DNA of 64,000 nt from Nocardia vermiculata NBRC 100427. Its GTDB lineage: Bacteria; Actinomycetota; Actinomycetes; Mycobacteriales; Mycobacteriaceae. Numbering within the stretch: position 1 is the stretch's first letter; each line of letters begins with the position of its first letter. Below the pieces are notes generated by a model. The model saw nothing but the letters and a program-made list of their open reading frames with translations, was not told the DNA's origin and did no database searches. Below are positions 32,837 to 40,478 of this stretch, in pieces. The DNA lies in NCBI RefSeq assembly GCF_001613265.1, contig NZ_BDCA01000007.1, positions 1-64,000 of the forward strand, given 5' to 3'. Position numbers and translations under genes: made by a program.

Positions 32837-33898
32837 TCACCGCTGCGGCGACGGCGGCGAACTGCTCCCCGCGACCTCCAACTGCGAGGCCGGGACCGTT
32901 CCGGGGCCGGGGTGTGCCGAATTGTGGCTGGTAGCCAGCAGCCCGGTCACCGTTCCCCCGAGGGCGACCGTCACCGCCGCCGCGGCGACCAGTTTGCGTC
33001 GCGAGACCGTCGACACCCGATCCGGCGGTGCGAACCGGATCCCGCGCAGCCGCCGGGCCGCCGGCCGCTCGCTGGCCAGCAGTACTGCTCCGCGCGCTGA
33101 GACGAACTCCGGTTCCGGGTCGTAGATCACCGGCAGTTCGAGCAGCTGTTCCAAGGCGGCGCGGATACCGGGGTTGCGAGTACATCCGCCCAGCAGCACC
33201 ACCGCCTGCGGTGCCACGGCGGTCTCCTCGATCAGTTGCCGGACATACGACACCGAATGGTGGATGCCCGCTTCCACGAGATCGGTGAAGTCGCTGCGGG
33301 TCAACACGATTCTCGTCCCCGATGCGGGGTCCTCGGTGGTGACCACCGGGGTGCCGGTGAGCTGCTCCTTGTAGTCGCGGCAGGTGGCGGAATCGATATC
33401 CACTCCGCCTCGAGCCAGCTGCCGGCGCAGCAACACGTCGTGCGTGTCACCACCGAGCAGAGTGCTGTGGGTGCCCGCGAGAATCGCCTCGGTGCGGCAG
33501 TCCGCCTCGGTGAGGGTGAGACCGGAGGCACCCAGGTCGTAGAGCAGAACCGGCCCGTCGTCGGGCAGGCGGCCGCTGAAACGCAGGTAGCGCAGCTGTG
33601 CGAGAGGCTCGTCGGCAATGGTGAGGCGAGTGCGACCGGAGGCGACGCGCAGCGCCTCGGCGTGCAGCGTGCAGCGTGCCGTCACCGTGATGCCGGTGAC
33701 GAATTCGTCTCGACGCACGGCGGAGCGCCGCATCGAGTCGATGGCCTCGAAGACCGGCTCCTCGACCCCTGCTCCGGCCCGGCGCTCGACGGTGCACTGG
33801 TCGATCGGAGGCAGATGAGGTCGATCGGAGTGGGTGAGCATCGCCCGCGCGCCTCCGGCACCCGCGGATACCCCCAGGACCAGCACCATGGCGTCCAT
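32837..33898 (-). CDS. Membrane-tethered Hsp70/actin-fold protein
   Basis: Short relative of the Hsp70 ATPase domain without a peptide-binding domain. The 353-residue protein has a degenerate phosphate-1 loop (VLGVSAGAGGARAM), a phosphate-2 motif LLYDLGASGLTLTE, and the adenosine motif VVLLGGCTRNPGIRAALEQ. A C-terminal hydrophobic segment (about 303-323) and a short Ser/Pro tail follow. Actinobacteria carry several such short membrane Hsp70-like proteins of unknown role. The ATG at 33898 follows GAAGG. It is on the same strand as, and directly before, the GNAT-channel-SCO2524 genes. Confidence 0.75.
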   Translation of the reverse strand: MDAMVLVLGVSAGAGGARAMLTHSDRPHLPPIDQCTVERRAGAGVEEPVFEAIDSMRRSAVRRDEFVTGITVTARCTLHAEALRVASGRTRLTIADEPLAQLRYLRFSGRLPDDGPVLLYDLGASGLTLTEADCRTEAILAGTHSTLLGGDTHDVLLRRQLARGGVDIDSATCRDYKEQLTGTPVVTTEDPASGTRIVLTRSDFTDLVEAGIHHSVSYVRQLIEETAVAPQAVVLLGGCTRNPGIRAALEQLLELPVIYDPEPEFVSARGAVLLASERPAARRLRGIRFAPPDRVSTVSRRKLVAAAAVTVALGGTVTGLLATSHNSAHPGPGTVPASQLEVAGSSSPPSPQR

Positions 33899-33962
33899 GG
33901 TGGACCTTCAGGACCCGGATGGGAAGGTTTCCCAGCGGGATGTCGCCACCCGGTCGCAGCGG

Positions 33963-34499
33963 TCAAGCCCAGCGTGTCGGGGTTTCGCCGCTGTCGAAGT
34001 CACCGGCCTCGCGTCGGAATTCTCCCAGCAACTGCAGCAGTAGTTCCACCCGTTTCGGGGGCAGGCCCGGCCGGGCGAAGACCTTCTCGTTCAATTCGTG
34101 GGTGGCCGACGCGGCCAGCTCCCGGCCGGCGTCGGTGATCTCGATCAGTGTCGCGCGGCGATCACTGGGGTGCGGAACCCGCTTGACCAGCGCGGCAGCC
34201 TCGAGCCGGTCGACGGTATTGGTGACGCTGGTGGGGTGGACCTGCAGGCGCGCGCTGGCCATGGCCATCGGCAGGGCGCCGGTCTTGCTGAAACTGAGCA
34301 ATGTCAGCAGTTCGTAGCGGGAGAAGGTGAGCCCGGACGGGCGCAGCGCCTCGTCCACCCGGGCCATGACGATCTGCTGGGCCCGCACCAGCGCGGTCAC
34401 CGCGGCCATGCCGTCGGCGACGTCGCCCCAGCCGTGCGAGGTCCACTGACGGTGGGCCTCTTCGATCGGGTCCAGCGGAAGCGGGCGTGGTGCGGCCAT
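33963..34499 (-). CDS. MarR-family transcriptional regulator
   Basis: Winged-helix regulator of 178 residues with the MarR core: LTFSRYELLTLLSFS, LQVHPTSVTNTVDRLEAAALVKRVPHPSDRRATLIEITDAG. It lies 64 bases upstream of the Hsp70-like gene on the same strand and 50 bases after the metallophosphoesterase. Ligand and targets are unknown; it could govern the Hsp70-to-SCO2521 series. Confidence 0.92.
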   Translation of the reverse strand: MAAPRPLPLDPIEEAHRQWTSHGWGDVADGMAAVTALVRAQQIVMARVDEALRPSGLTFSRYELLTLLSFSKTGALPMAMASARLQVHPTSVTNTVDRLEAAALVKRVPHPSDRRATLIEITDAGRELAASATHELNEKVFARPGLPPKRVELLLQLLGEFRREAGDFDSGETPTRWA

Positions 34500-34549
34500 A
34501 CGCCGAGTGTATTGGCCCGGACGCGGTGATGGTGTGCGCCGCTCGATCT

Positions 34550-35971
34550 TCACGAAAGCCCCGAAAGGTCACCGAGGACAACGTGGTTACGGTCGGCGGT
34601 GGTCCCCAGCGTGTACTCGGGCATCAGGCCGAGATATTCGGCTCGGCTGCGGGTGCTCCAGCGCCGGGCCGCCGCGGTGCGGGTCTTGTAGAAATTCACC
34701 GTGTAACCGCCTTCGTACAGGCGTAGCAGCGTATATCCACCGGGATATTCCTTCACCGCGCCCACCTCCAGGAATTCCACATCCAGCGGGAGATCGGGGC
34801 GGGTGCGGCGGTTGCGGTGGGTGTGTCCGGCGTGATGAAAGAACACCCCCGGTGTCGATTGGTACAGGCGCTGCAGGGTGAGCGCATCGGACCGGTTCAG
34901 CACGAAGCTCGGTCCTGCGATATTGGTCAGCCCCGATTCGGCGGTCACCGGATGATGACCGAAGACGACGGTCGGCCGGTCCGGATCGTGGCGCAACGTT
35001 TCGCGGAGCCGGTCGAACTGGTTGGCACCGATACTTCCGCCCGCACCGTCCGAGGTGGTATCGAGCCCGATCAACCGCAGCCCGCCGAGCCGGTTTTCGG
35101 TGAACTGCCCCCGACGGTGGAAGCTGTCACCCCAGCAGTCGTGGTGATCGGCGCCGATGGTGGTGCAGCCGCCGTATTCGGCCCCGGTATGCGGCCGGTC
35201 GTGATTGCCCCGGACAGCGAACCAGTCCCGGCCCGCCCGGCCCCACCGATCCAGCCGGTCGCGGATGGCACGACTCTGCCCGGGCGTCGCCTCCGAGGTC
35301 AGATCCCCGGCCAGGATCAGCTGGTCTGCGCCACGGTCGGGCCGGCGCACATCGTCGAGGACGGCATCCAGCATGACCTCGGTATAGGGAGTCAGGCCCG
35401 GCTCCTGACGCACCCCCGGTGGCAGGCCCGCCACGATCAGCCCGCTGATCTCCTCGCCGAAATGCACGTCGTTGCACAGCGCCAGGGTGCGCAGCAGCCG
35501 CCCGGGCGGTGGCACCGCGGTACCGAACTCACCGGTGCATTCGGGCGCGCCGGGCAGATGAGTCACCAATTCCGGTGCCGCGACCGCGAGCACGCCGTCG
35601 GACCAGGCCTCGAACCGGTAGCGGCGGCCCGGTTCGAGCCCGGTGACCTCCGCGAAGTGATACGGGGTCGGGCCGGTATCGGTGATCGTCGCCGGTTTCG
35701 CCGGGGAGCGGGAATCGGCTGGTGCAATACGGATTTCGGTTCCAGCATCTACCGGCTCGGGTTTTCCGGAGGCACCGGGAGCGAGAGTGGTCCAGGTGAA
35801 GATCGCCGTGGTGTCGGTGACGGTGACGACTTCCAGGTCGGTGGCGATCAGCGAATGCGCCTGCGCGCGAGCAGAACCAGCGGTCGCCGGCAGCGCACCG
35901 GCCAACGGTGCGGCCGCCGCCACAGCGAGGGCGGACAGGACACGGCGGCGATTCGGGCCGCAGCACGTCAT
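34550..35971 (-). CDS. Tat-exported calcineurin-like metallophosphoesterase
   Basis: Predicted secreted phosphoesterase, substrate unknown. The 473-residue protein has a twin-arginine signal (NRRRVLSALAVAAAAPLAGAL, cleavage near ARAQA at 34-38), a fibronectin-III-like domain (about 42-138), then a phosphoesterase domain. Metal ligands are visible in DVHFG (168-172), GDLTSEA (222-228), GNHD (255-258), FGHHPV and GHTH. Its ATG overlaps the stop of the upstream repeat-encoded frame (ATGA) at 35968-36162, so its translation may depend on that leader. Confidence 0.9.
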   Translation of the reverse strand: MTCCGPNRRRVLSALAVAAAAPLAGALPATAGSARAQAHSLIATDLEVVTVTDTTAIFTWTTLAPGASGKPEPVDAGTEIRIAPADSRSPAKPATITDTGPTPYHFAEVTGLEPGRRYRFEAWSDGVLAVAAPELVTHLPGAPECTGEFGTAVPPPGRLLRTLALCNDVHFGEEISGLIVAGLPPGVRQEPGLTPYTEVMLDAVLDDVRRPDRGADQLILAGDLTSEATPGQSRAIRDRLDRWGRAGRDWFAVRGNHDRPHTGAEYGGCTTIGADHHDCWGDSFHRRGQFTENRLGGLRLIGLDTTSDGAGGSIGANQFDRLRETLRHDPDRPTVVFGHHPVTAESGLTNIAGPSFVLNRSDALTLQRLYQSTPGVFFHHAGHTHRNRRTRPDLPLDVEFLEVGAVKEYPGGYTLLRLYEGGYTVNFYKTRTAAARRWSTRSRAEYLGLMPEYTLGTTADRNHVVLGDLSGLS

Positions 35972-36162
35972 CGAGACACCCGCACCCGGTCACGCCGATG
36001 ATCGGCTGCGCAATTATCGGTCATAGGCGCCCACCGCCTGCGGGACACCCGCACCCGGTCGCACCGATGATCGGCTACGCAATTATCGGTCATAGGCGCC
36101 CACCGCCTGCGGGACACCCGCACCCGGTCACGCCAATGATCGGCTACGCAATTATCGGTCAT
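35968..36162 (-). repeat. Three tandem 69-bp units encoding MTDN...DRVRVSR peptides, coupled to the metallophosphoesterase
   Basis: Three near-identical units start at ATGs 36162, 36093 and 36024 and are fused in frame into one 64-residue frame. Each reads MTDNC[V/A]ADH, then DRVRVSR; the first two continue with RRWAP. The first ATG follows CAGGAG. The stop TGA overlaps the ATG of the metallophosphoesterase (ATGA). Each unit can form the hairpin TGCGGG-TGT-CCCGCA, or a truncated version in the last unit, and a second stem CCGAT/ATCGG. The same peptide unit recurs at 44.5 and 59.3 kb. It is either a leader ORF or a mobile repeat. Nothing was found in 36163-36302. Confidence 0.85.
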
Positions 36163-36302
36163 AGGCGCTCCTGGCGGTCGGCGGCGCGGGTGGGCGGTCG
36201 ATTGCCGACCCTATCCTCGCCGCCGTTACTACCGGGAGCGCCGGTCCGGCCGGAACCGCGGAGGTATCGGCTTCGGTTGTGGCGCGGCAGGAGTCGCGCG
36301 GA

Positions 36303-36977
36303 TCAGTCCGTCGTCAGGTCGTAGCGGTAGCGGCTGGTCGGGACTACGTCGACATTGCGATTTGCGCCGAAGACGGTGGTGCTTTCCGCCATCCGTGCGG
36401 CGCGGCGGCGCAGTTCGTCCTCGTCACCTCCGCTGCCCCAGAAGGCATGCCAGTCGGTCATCGCGGCCATCGGGAACAATTCTTCGACGACCGCGTCCAC
36501 CCGCGGGCCACGAGTAATGGCTTCGACCACTACGTTCTGCACGTAACCGAAGGTGGACTGCGTTTCGATAGCGACAGTGGTGTGCACGTCTTGCCAGTGC
36601 CGCAGCCACTGTTCGCGTTCGAGTCCCTCCGGAATCCGCAGCAGGGCGACATTGGCCAGCGCGTCGTAGCGGGTGCCCTCGGCGGGCGCCGGCGCGACCA
36701 ACGGTTCGCGTTCGTCGACGATCCAGCCGTCGATCCGCGAGCAGATCGCTCCGAGGGCCTCGGTGACCGGGTCGCTGTCGCTTTCGGTCCAGACACTGAC
36801 GACCGCGGCGACCGGTTGGTCGTACGTATTGATCTGCATCTGCGCATCAGCCACATCGGCATCGCGGATGTTGACCTGCAATGCGGTCGCTCCCATCGCA
36901 GCGAGCTGAGATCGCAGCTCAGGCGAACGCAGCGAATCCGCGAGATTCGTGCCCCACAGGGCGTACACCAGCTTCAT
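36303..36977 (-). CDS. EthD-domain protein
   Basis: Dimeric alpha+beta-barrel protein of the EthD type, often found beside monooxygenases and thought to handle or help oxidise small hydrophobic substrates. The ATG at 36977 follows AAGGGA and gives 224 residues; upstream ATGs exist. It seems to contain two EthD-like halves: MKLVYALWGTNLAD and a second with EGLEREQWLRHWQDVHTTVAIETQSTFGYVQN. It lies 105 bases after the flavin monooxygenase, probably in one operon. Confidence 0.75.
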   Translation of the reverse strand: MKLVYALWGTNLADSLRSPELRSQLAAMGATALQVNIRDADVADAQMQINTYDQPVAAVVSVWTESDSDPVTEALGAICSRIDGWIVDEREPLVAPAPAEGTRYDALANVALLRIPEGLEREQWLRHWQDVHTTVAIETQSTFGYVQNVVVEAITRGPRVDAVVEELFPMAAMTDWHAFWGSGGDEDELRRRAARMAESTTVFGANRNVDVVPTSRYRYDLTTD

Positions 36978-37082
36978 CCGAAGTCCCTTCGACATGCGAG
37001 CCTCGCGGCCCGCACCGGTACGTTTACCCGTCTCCGCGTTCAATTCGTCACCTGGTCTCGGTCAACGGAATTCGAAGGTCGT

Positions 37083-38252
37083 TCAGCGCGTGGCCAGTTC
37101 GGCGAGCCGGAAGGCCAGGGCCCTCCGGACAGCGGGGACACGGGTGGCGATCCGGATGGCGGCATTGCGGAGTGCACGTGCCGGACGTGCACGCAGCGTC
37201 GCCATCCGCGTCATGCGATCGGTGAAACGCACCACGCCGAGCGCTATCGGACGGCGGGCTCGCTCGTAGTCCTGCAGCAGTGTGTCCGGCTCGCCGCCGA
37301 GCACCCGGGCCAGCAGGCTGCCCAGGAGTGCGGCGTCCTGAATACCGGTGTTCATCCCCTGACCGCCGGCGGGGCTGTGTACATGGGCGGCGTCACCGGC
37401 GAGCAGGATGCGCCCGGCCCGGTAGTGGTCGGCGATCCGGTGGTGTACCCGGAACCGGGAGCTCCACAGCACCTCGTGTACCCGGGCGCCGGGGCAGCGG
37501 GCGTCGAGCAGGTTCTGCACCTGGTCGAGCGTCGGTTGTTCGGGAGCTCGGGCGACGGTGGCGACCACGCGGAACCGGTTGTGCTCGTCGTCCGGTAGCG
37601 GCGCGACGACGGTGACTCCTTCCGGAGATACGTGCAGGGATACCTCCTCGCGCGAGGACGGCCACTGCATCCGTACATCGGCGAGGACGAACGATTCCGG
37701 ATAGGTCGAGCCGGTGAAGCCGATCCCGGCCGCCGTGCGGACTCGGCTGTGCATCCCGTCCGCGCCGACCACGTAGCGCGCCCGGATCGTGCCGGAAGTT
37801 CCTGCGGTATCGGTGTATTCGACCGTCACCGACTCGTCACCGGGGATCGTCGCGGTCACCTCGTAGGGGCGCAGTACCGCGCCACCCGCACGATGCAGCC
37901 GGTCGAGCAGCACAGCCTCGGTGGTCTCCTGGCCGACCATCAGGGTGTACGGGAATTCGGTGGGAAGCTCCGAGAATCCGATCCGGGCCAGGCGCCGGGT
38001 GCCGTCGTGCAGGACGAAATGCGGCACCTCGATACCGAGGTCGTGCAGGGTCGAGGCGATACCCAGCTCGTCGAGCACCTCCATGGTGCGGGCATGGACG
38101 ACCGCCGCCCGGGAGGTGTTCGCGCCGGCGGCCAGCCGATCCAGCACGACCACCTCGACGCCGGCGTCGGCGAGGGTGATTGCGGCCGTCAGCCCGGCGG
38201 GACCGGCGCCGACGATGACGACATCGGCGGAAATCGGAACGACGCTGCTCAT
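37083..38252 (-). CDS. FAD-dependent aromatic hydroxylase-type monooxygenase
   Basis: Class A flavoprotein monooxygenase of the phenol/PHBH fold. The 389-residue protein has the FAD Rossmann motif VVIVGAGPAGLTAAITLADAG (about 10-30), the DG motif YVVGADGMHSRVR, and GDAAHVHSPAGGQGMNTGIQDA, which binds the FAD pyrophosphate and ribityl. The ATG at 38252 follows GGAG. It is divergent from a TetR gene and the shared region holds operator-like palindromes, so it is probably repressed until substrate appears. Substrate unknown. Confidence 0.93.
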   Translation of the reverse strand: MSSVVPISADVVIVGAGPAGLTAAITLADAGVEVVVLDRLAAGANTSRAAVVHARTMEVLDELGIASTLHDLGIEVPHFVLHDGTRRLARIGFSELPTEFPYTLMVGQETTEAVLLDRLHRAGGAVLRPYEVTATIPGDESVTVEYTDTAGTSGTIRARYVVGADGMHSRVRTAAGIGFTGSTYPESFVLADVRMQWPSSREEVSLHVSPEGVTVVAPLPDDEHNRFRVVATVARAPEQPTLDQVQNLLDARCPGARVHEVLWSSRFRVHHRIADHYRAGRILLAGDAAHVHSPAGGQGMNTGIQDAALLGSLLARVLGGEPDTLLQDYERARRPIALGVVRFTDRMTRMATLRARPARALRNAAIRIATRVPAVRRALAFRLAELATR

Positions 38253-38280
38253 GATGACTCCAAGTGTGTCAACGACTGTT

Positions 38281-38355
38281 TGCCAACAACTGTTGGCATT
38301 GACGGTAGACCGGTCCACACCACGAGTCAACACTTGTTGGCCTACACTTGTTGGC
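38281..38355. promoter_or_regulatory. TetR operators between the monooxygenase and its regulator
   Basis: TGCCAACA-AC-TGTTGGCA (38281-38298) is a perfect inverted repeat. An imperfect copy, TCAACA-CT-TGTTGG (38327-38340), and a half site TTGTTGGC ending against the TetR start follow. The TetR gene may thus be nearly leaderless and autoregulated. Confidence 0.8.
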
Positions 38356-38931
38356 ATGACCGAGGAGACTGGCTCACGCCGTTCGGATTCGACACGGGCG
38401 GCGATCCTCGATGCCGCCCGCCGCCATTTCGCACGAGAAGGTTTCGCTAAGGCGACGATTCGGGCGATCGCCGGCGACGCGGGCATCGATCCATCGATGG
38501 TGATGCGCTACTACGGCAGCAAAGAGGGGCTGTTCGACGCCGCATTGGATGTCGACCTGGGACTACCGGATCTCGGCGCGGTCGCCGAGGACGCACTCGG
38601 AGAAGCAGTGGCGCTCCGGTTCCTGGAGTTGTGGGAGACGTCCCCCGGCAATGAACTGTTGCTGGCACTGCTGCGCTCATCGGTCTCCGACGACACTGTC
38701 GCGCAACGTTTTCAGCAGGTCTTCGCCGGACAGTTGATGCCGATGGTGATGCGGATCGGCGACCCCGCAGATGCGCCGCGGCGGGCAGGATTGGTGGTCA
38801 GCCAGATTCTGGGACTGGCGCTGTGCCGCTATGTGCTCCGACTGGAACCGGTGGTCGCGTTGTCGCGCGAGCAGATCGTGACCACGGTGGGCGCCACCGT
38901 GCAGCGATATCTGGTCTCGACTCCGGACTGA
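38356..38931 (+). CDS. TetR-family regulator of the flavin monooxygenase
   Basis: 191-residue repressor. The N-terminal DNA-binding domain reads STRAAILDAARRHFAREGFAKATIRAIAGDAGIDPSMVMRYYGSKEGLF in standard TetR pattern, and the C-terminal domain is of the TetR_C_17 type. It is divergent from the monooxygenase-EthD operon, with palindromes in between that start 75 bases upstream. Confidence 0.94.
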   Translation: MTEETGSRRSDSTRAAILDAARRHFAREGFAKATIRAIAGDAGIDPSMVMRYYGSKEGLFDAALDVDLGLPDLGAVAEDALGEAVALRFLELWETSPGNELLLALLRSSVSDDTVAQRFQQVFAGQLMPMVMRIGDPADAPRRAGLVVSQILGLALCRYVLRLEPVVALSREQIVTTVGATVQRYLVSTPD

Positions 38932-39000
38932 ACGAATACGACTCCGCACGAAAGGCGCGGCCGGGAAACGACTACGCCCCGAGGCCGGCGGATACAACTA

Positions 39001-39032
39001 CGCCCCGAGTCCGGCGGTGCGGTCTCGGGGCG
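39001..39032. terminator. Convergent terminator between TetR and FBP genes
   Basis: Perfect 9-base arms CGCCCCGAG and CTCGGGGCG with a 14-base loop. A short direct repeat (CTACGCCCCGAG at 38972 and 38998) precedes it. Confidence 0.7.
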
Positions 39033-39102
39033 TTCGGGTAGTGCCTGCGTGTCTGAAGTGTCGGCGCACGGCATCTACCTCCTCTCGGTCGGCGACTTCG
39101 GA

Positions 39103-39600
39103 TCAGGTGTAGAGGCGGTCGACGAAGGCGCGCAGGTTGGTTCGCACGCGTTCGGCCTTCTGCTCGTCGGTCAGATCCTCGCGGTAGCGATTACCCAGCG
39201 CCGGACGCTTCTTGTTGCGCGCGTAGAGCGAGCACGCCAGGTCGGTGCACATCGGTATGCCCACGGTATTGCCGCGACGCCCGGAGTCCCCGGTCTTACT
39301 CGCGGCCAGCAGCGAGACTCCACCGCCGGTGTGTGTGGTCATACAGATCGAGCAGAGCTGAGCTTTTGCGGTGCCACCGCGCTCGTAACGCAGCGCCACC
39401 CCGATCAGGCGGTCGTCGTAGGGCGTCACGAACCATGCTCTACCCGGCATCGCCGGGTCGGTCCAGCCGAAGAAGTCCAGGTCGTCCCATGGTTGGGCGT
39501 CCAGGTTGCGCGGGACCGGCATGCGTTTGGCATCGCCCTTGGAACAGTTGACGAACGACGAGCGGATCTCGCGTTCGGTCAGGGGGTCCACAATATGCAC
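39103..39600 (-). CDS. FBP-domain protein (EF-G-binding/FusB-like treble-clef)
   Basis: 165 residues with the features of actinobacterial FBP proteins: LTEREIRSSFVNCSKGDAKRM, then a C-terminal treble-clef zinc finger with CSICMTTHTGGGV and MCTDLACSLYARNKK. The FusB group binds elongation factor G and rescues it from fusidic acid; whether this chromosomal homologue protects against the drug is unknown. The GTG at 39600 is the likeliest start, with a weak purine-rich site upstream. Confidence 0.85.
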   Translation of the reverse strand: MHIVDPLTEREIRSSFVNCSKGDAKRMPVPRNLDAQPWDDLDFFGWTDPAMPGRAWFVTPYDDRLIGVALRYERGGTAKAQLCSICMTTHTGGGVSLLAASKTGDSGRRGNTVGIPMCTDLACSLYARNKKRPALGNRYREDLTDEQKAERVRTNLRAFVDRLYT

Positions 39601-39674
39601 TCCATTTCCGTCGGTGGAATTCGAACGGAGAGAGGCTACGGCCGCACCGCCGCCCGGGCAATCGAATATGAGGG

Positions 39675-40250
39675 CTACCGCTCGGGCGGCGTGCGCAGTC
39701 CGGCCAGCGCGACCGTCATCAGACGTTCGGCAGCGGCGGGTGCTGTGTCGCAGGCGACACCGAGACCGTGGCCGAGGCGAACCAGATCCCGCGGTTCGAG
39801 TTCGGGGCGGACCAGGCCGGCCCGCTGTGCGGGGACGAGCACCGCGGCCGCGGCATCGACGATCAGCTTCGTGCACAGCGTGAAGGTGGGCGAGCCGTGG
39901 TCCATCGCCGCCTTGAGGGTGGCCGCCACGCTGCGCTTGTCCATGACATAGTGCACCTGCGCGCGGAACCACTGCTCCAGAGCGGCGAGGGGTGTGTGGG
40001 TATCGGCCAATTCGTGGGCGAGTTCGGCCAGAGCTTCGATACTCGAGCGGTAGACCGCTTCGACCAGCGCGTCGCGATTCGGAAAATGCCGGTAGAGCGT
40101 GCCGGTCCCCACCGACGCGCGGCGCGCGATGTCATCGGCGGGCGCATCGGGGCCGTATTCGGCGAAGACCTCCCGGGCACATTCGACAATGCGCTGGTAG
40201 TTGCGCCGCGCATCCGCGCGCATCGGTCGCTCGGGCGACAGTGCGTTCAC
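39675..40250 (-). CDS. TetR-family regulator of the MFS pump
   Basis: 191-residue TetR protein: ADARRNYQRIVECAREVFAEYGPDAPADDIARRASVGTGTLYRHFPNRDALV gives a complete HTH domain, and the C-terminus fits the TetR_C_33/SbtR-like group. The GTG at 40250 follows GGAGGAA. It is divergent from the MFS gene; repeated TAACCGGAGAACTT elements lie between them. Confidence 0.94.
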   Translation of the reverse strand: MNALSPERPMRADARRNYQRIVECAREVFAEYGPDAPADDIARRASVGTGTLYRHFPNRDALVEAVYRSSIEALAELAHELADTHTPLAALEQWFRAQVHYVMDKRSVAATLKAAMDHGSPTFTLCTKLIVDAAAAVLVPAQRAGLVRPELEPRDLVRLGHGLGVACDTAPAAAERLMTVALAGLRTPPER

Positions 40251-40299
40251 GATTCCTCCAGTGGAAGCGGATGAACTCTCCGTTCGGTCTCGAGATAAC

Positions 40300-40450
40300 C
40301 GGAGAACTTGTCCATATATTAACCCGGGGCTCAACCGGACGCGTTCTCCGCTTAGTTATTCCCGCATCGGACGAGGTGTAGATCACACGGAATATAAATG
40401 GAGGCATGTCTCCGCTTCTTGTTAAAGTGCCTAACCGGAGAACTTCTCCG
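40300..40450. promoter_or_regulatory. TetR operators between the regulator and the MFS pump
   Basis: CGGAGAA-C-TTCTCCG (40436-40450) is a perfect palindrome. A second copy, CGGAGAA-C-TTGTCCA (40300-40314), is imperfect, and both sit inside the longer direct repeat TAACCGGAGAACTT. One lies near each gene start, suggesting repression of both. Confidence 0.8.
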
Positions 40451-40478
40451 CTTCATCTCGTGGGAGGAACGCGTACTC

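Noticed and set aside
35968..36162. CRISPR array
   Set aside because: The units are contiguous tandem repeats with no variable spacers, and they recur as single or double copies elsewhere as coding units.
25960..36300. Genomic island integrated at tRNA-Arg
   Set aside because: No integrase gene and no duplicated tRNA 3' end were found, and base composition does not shift visibly.
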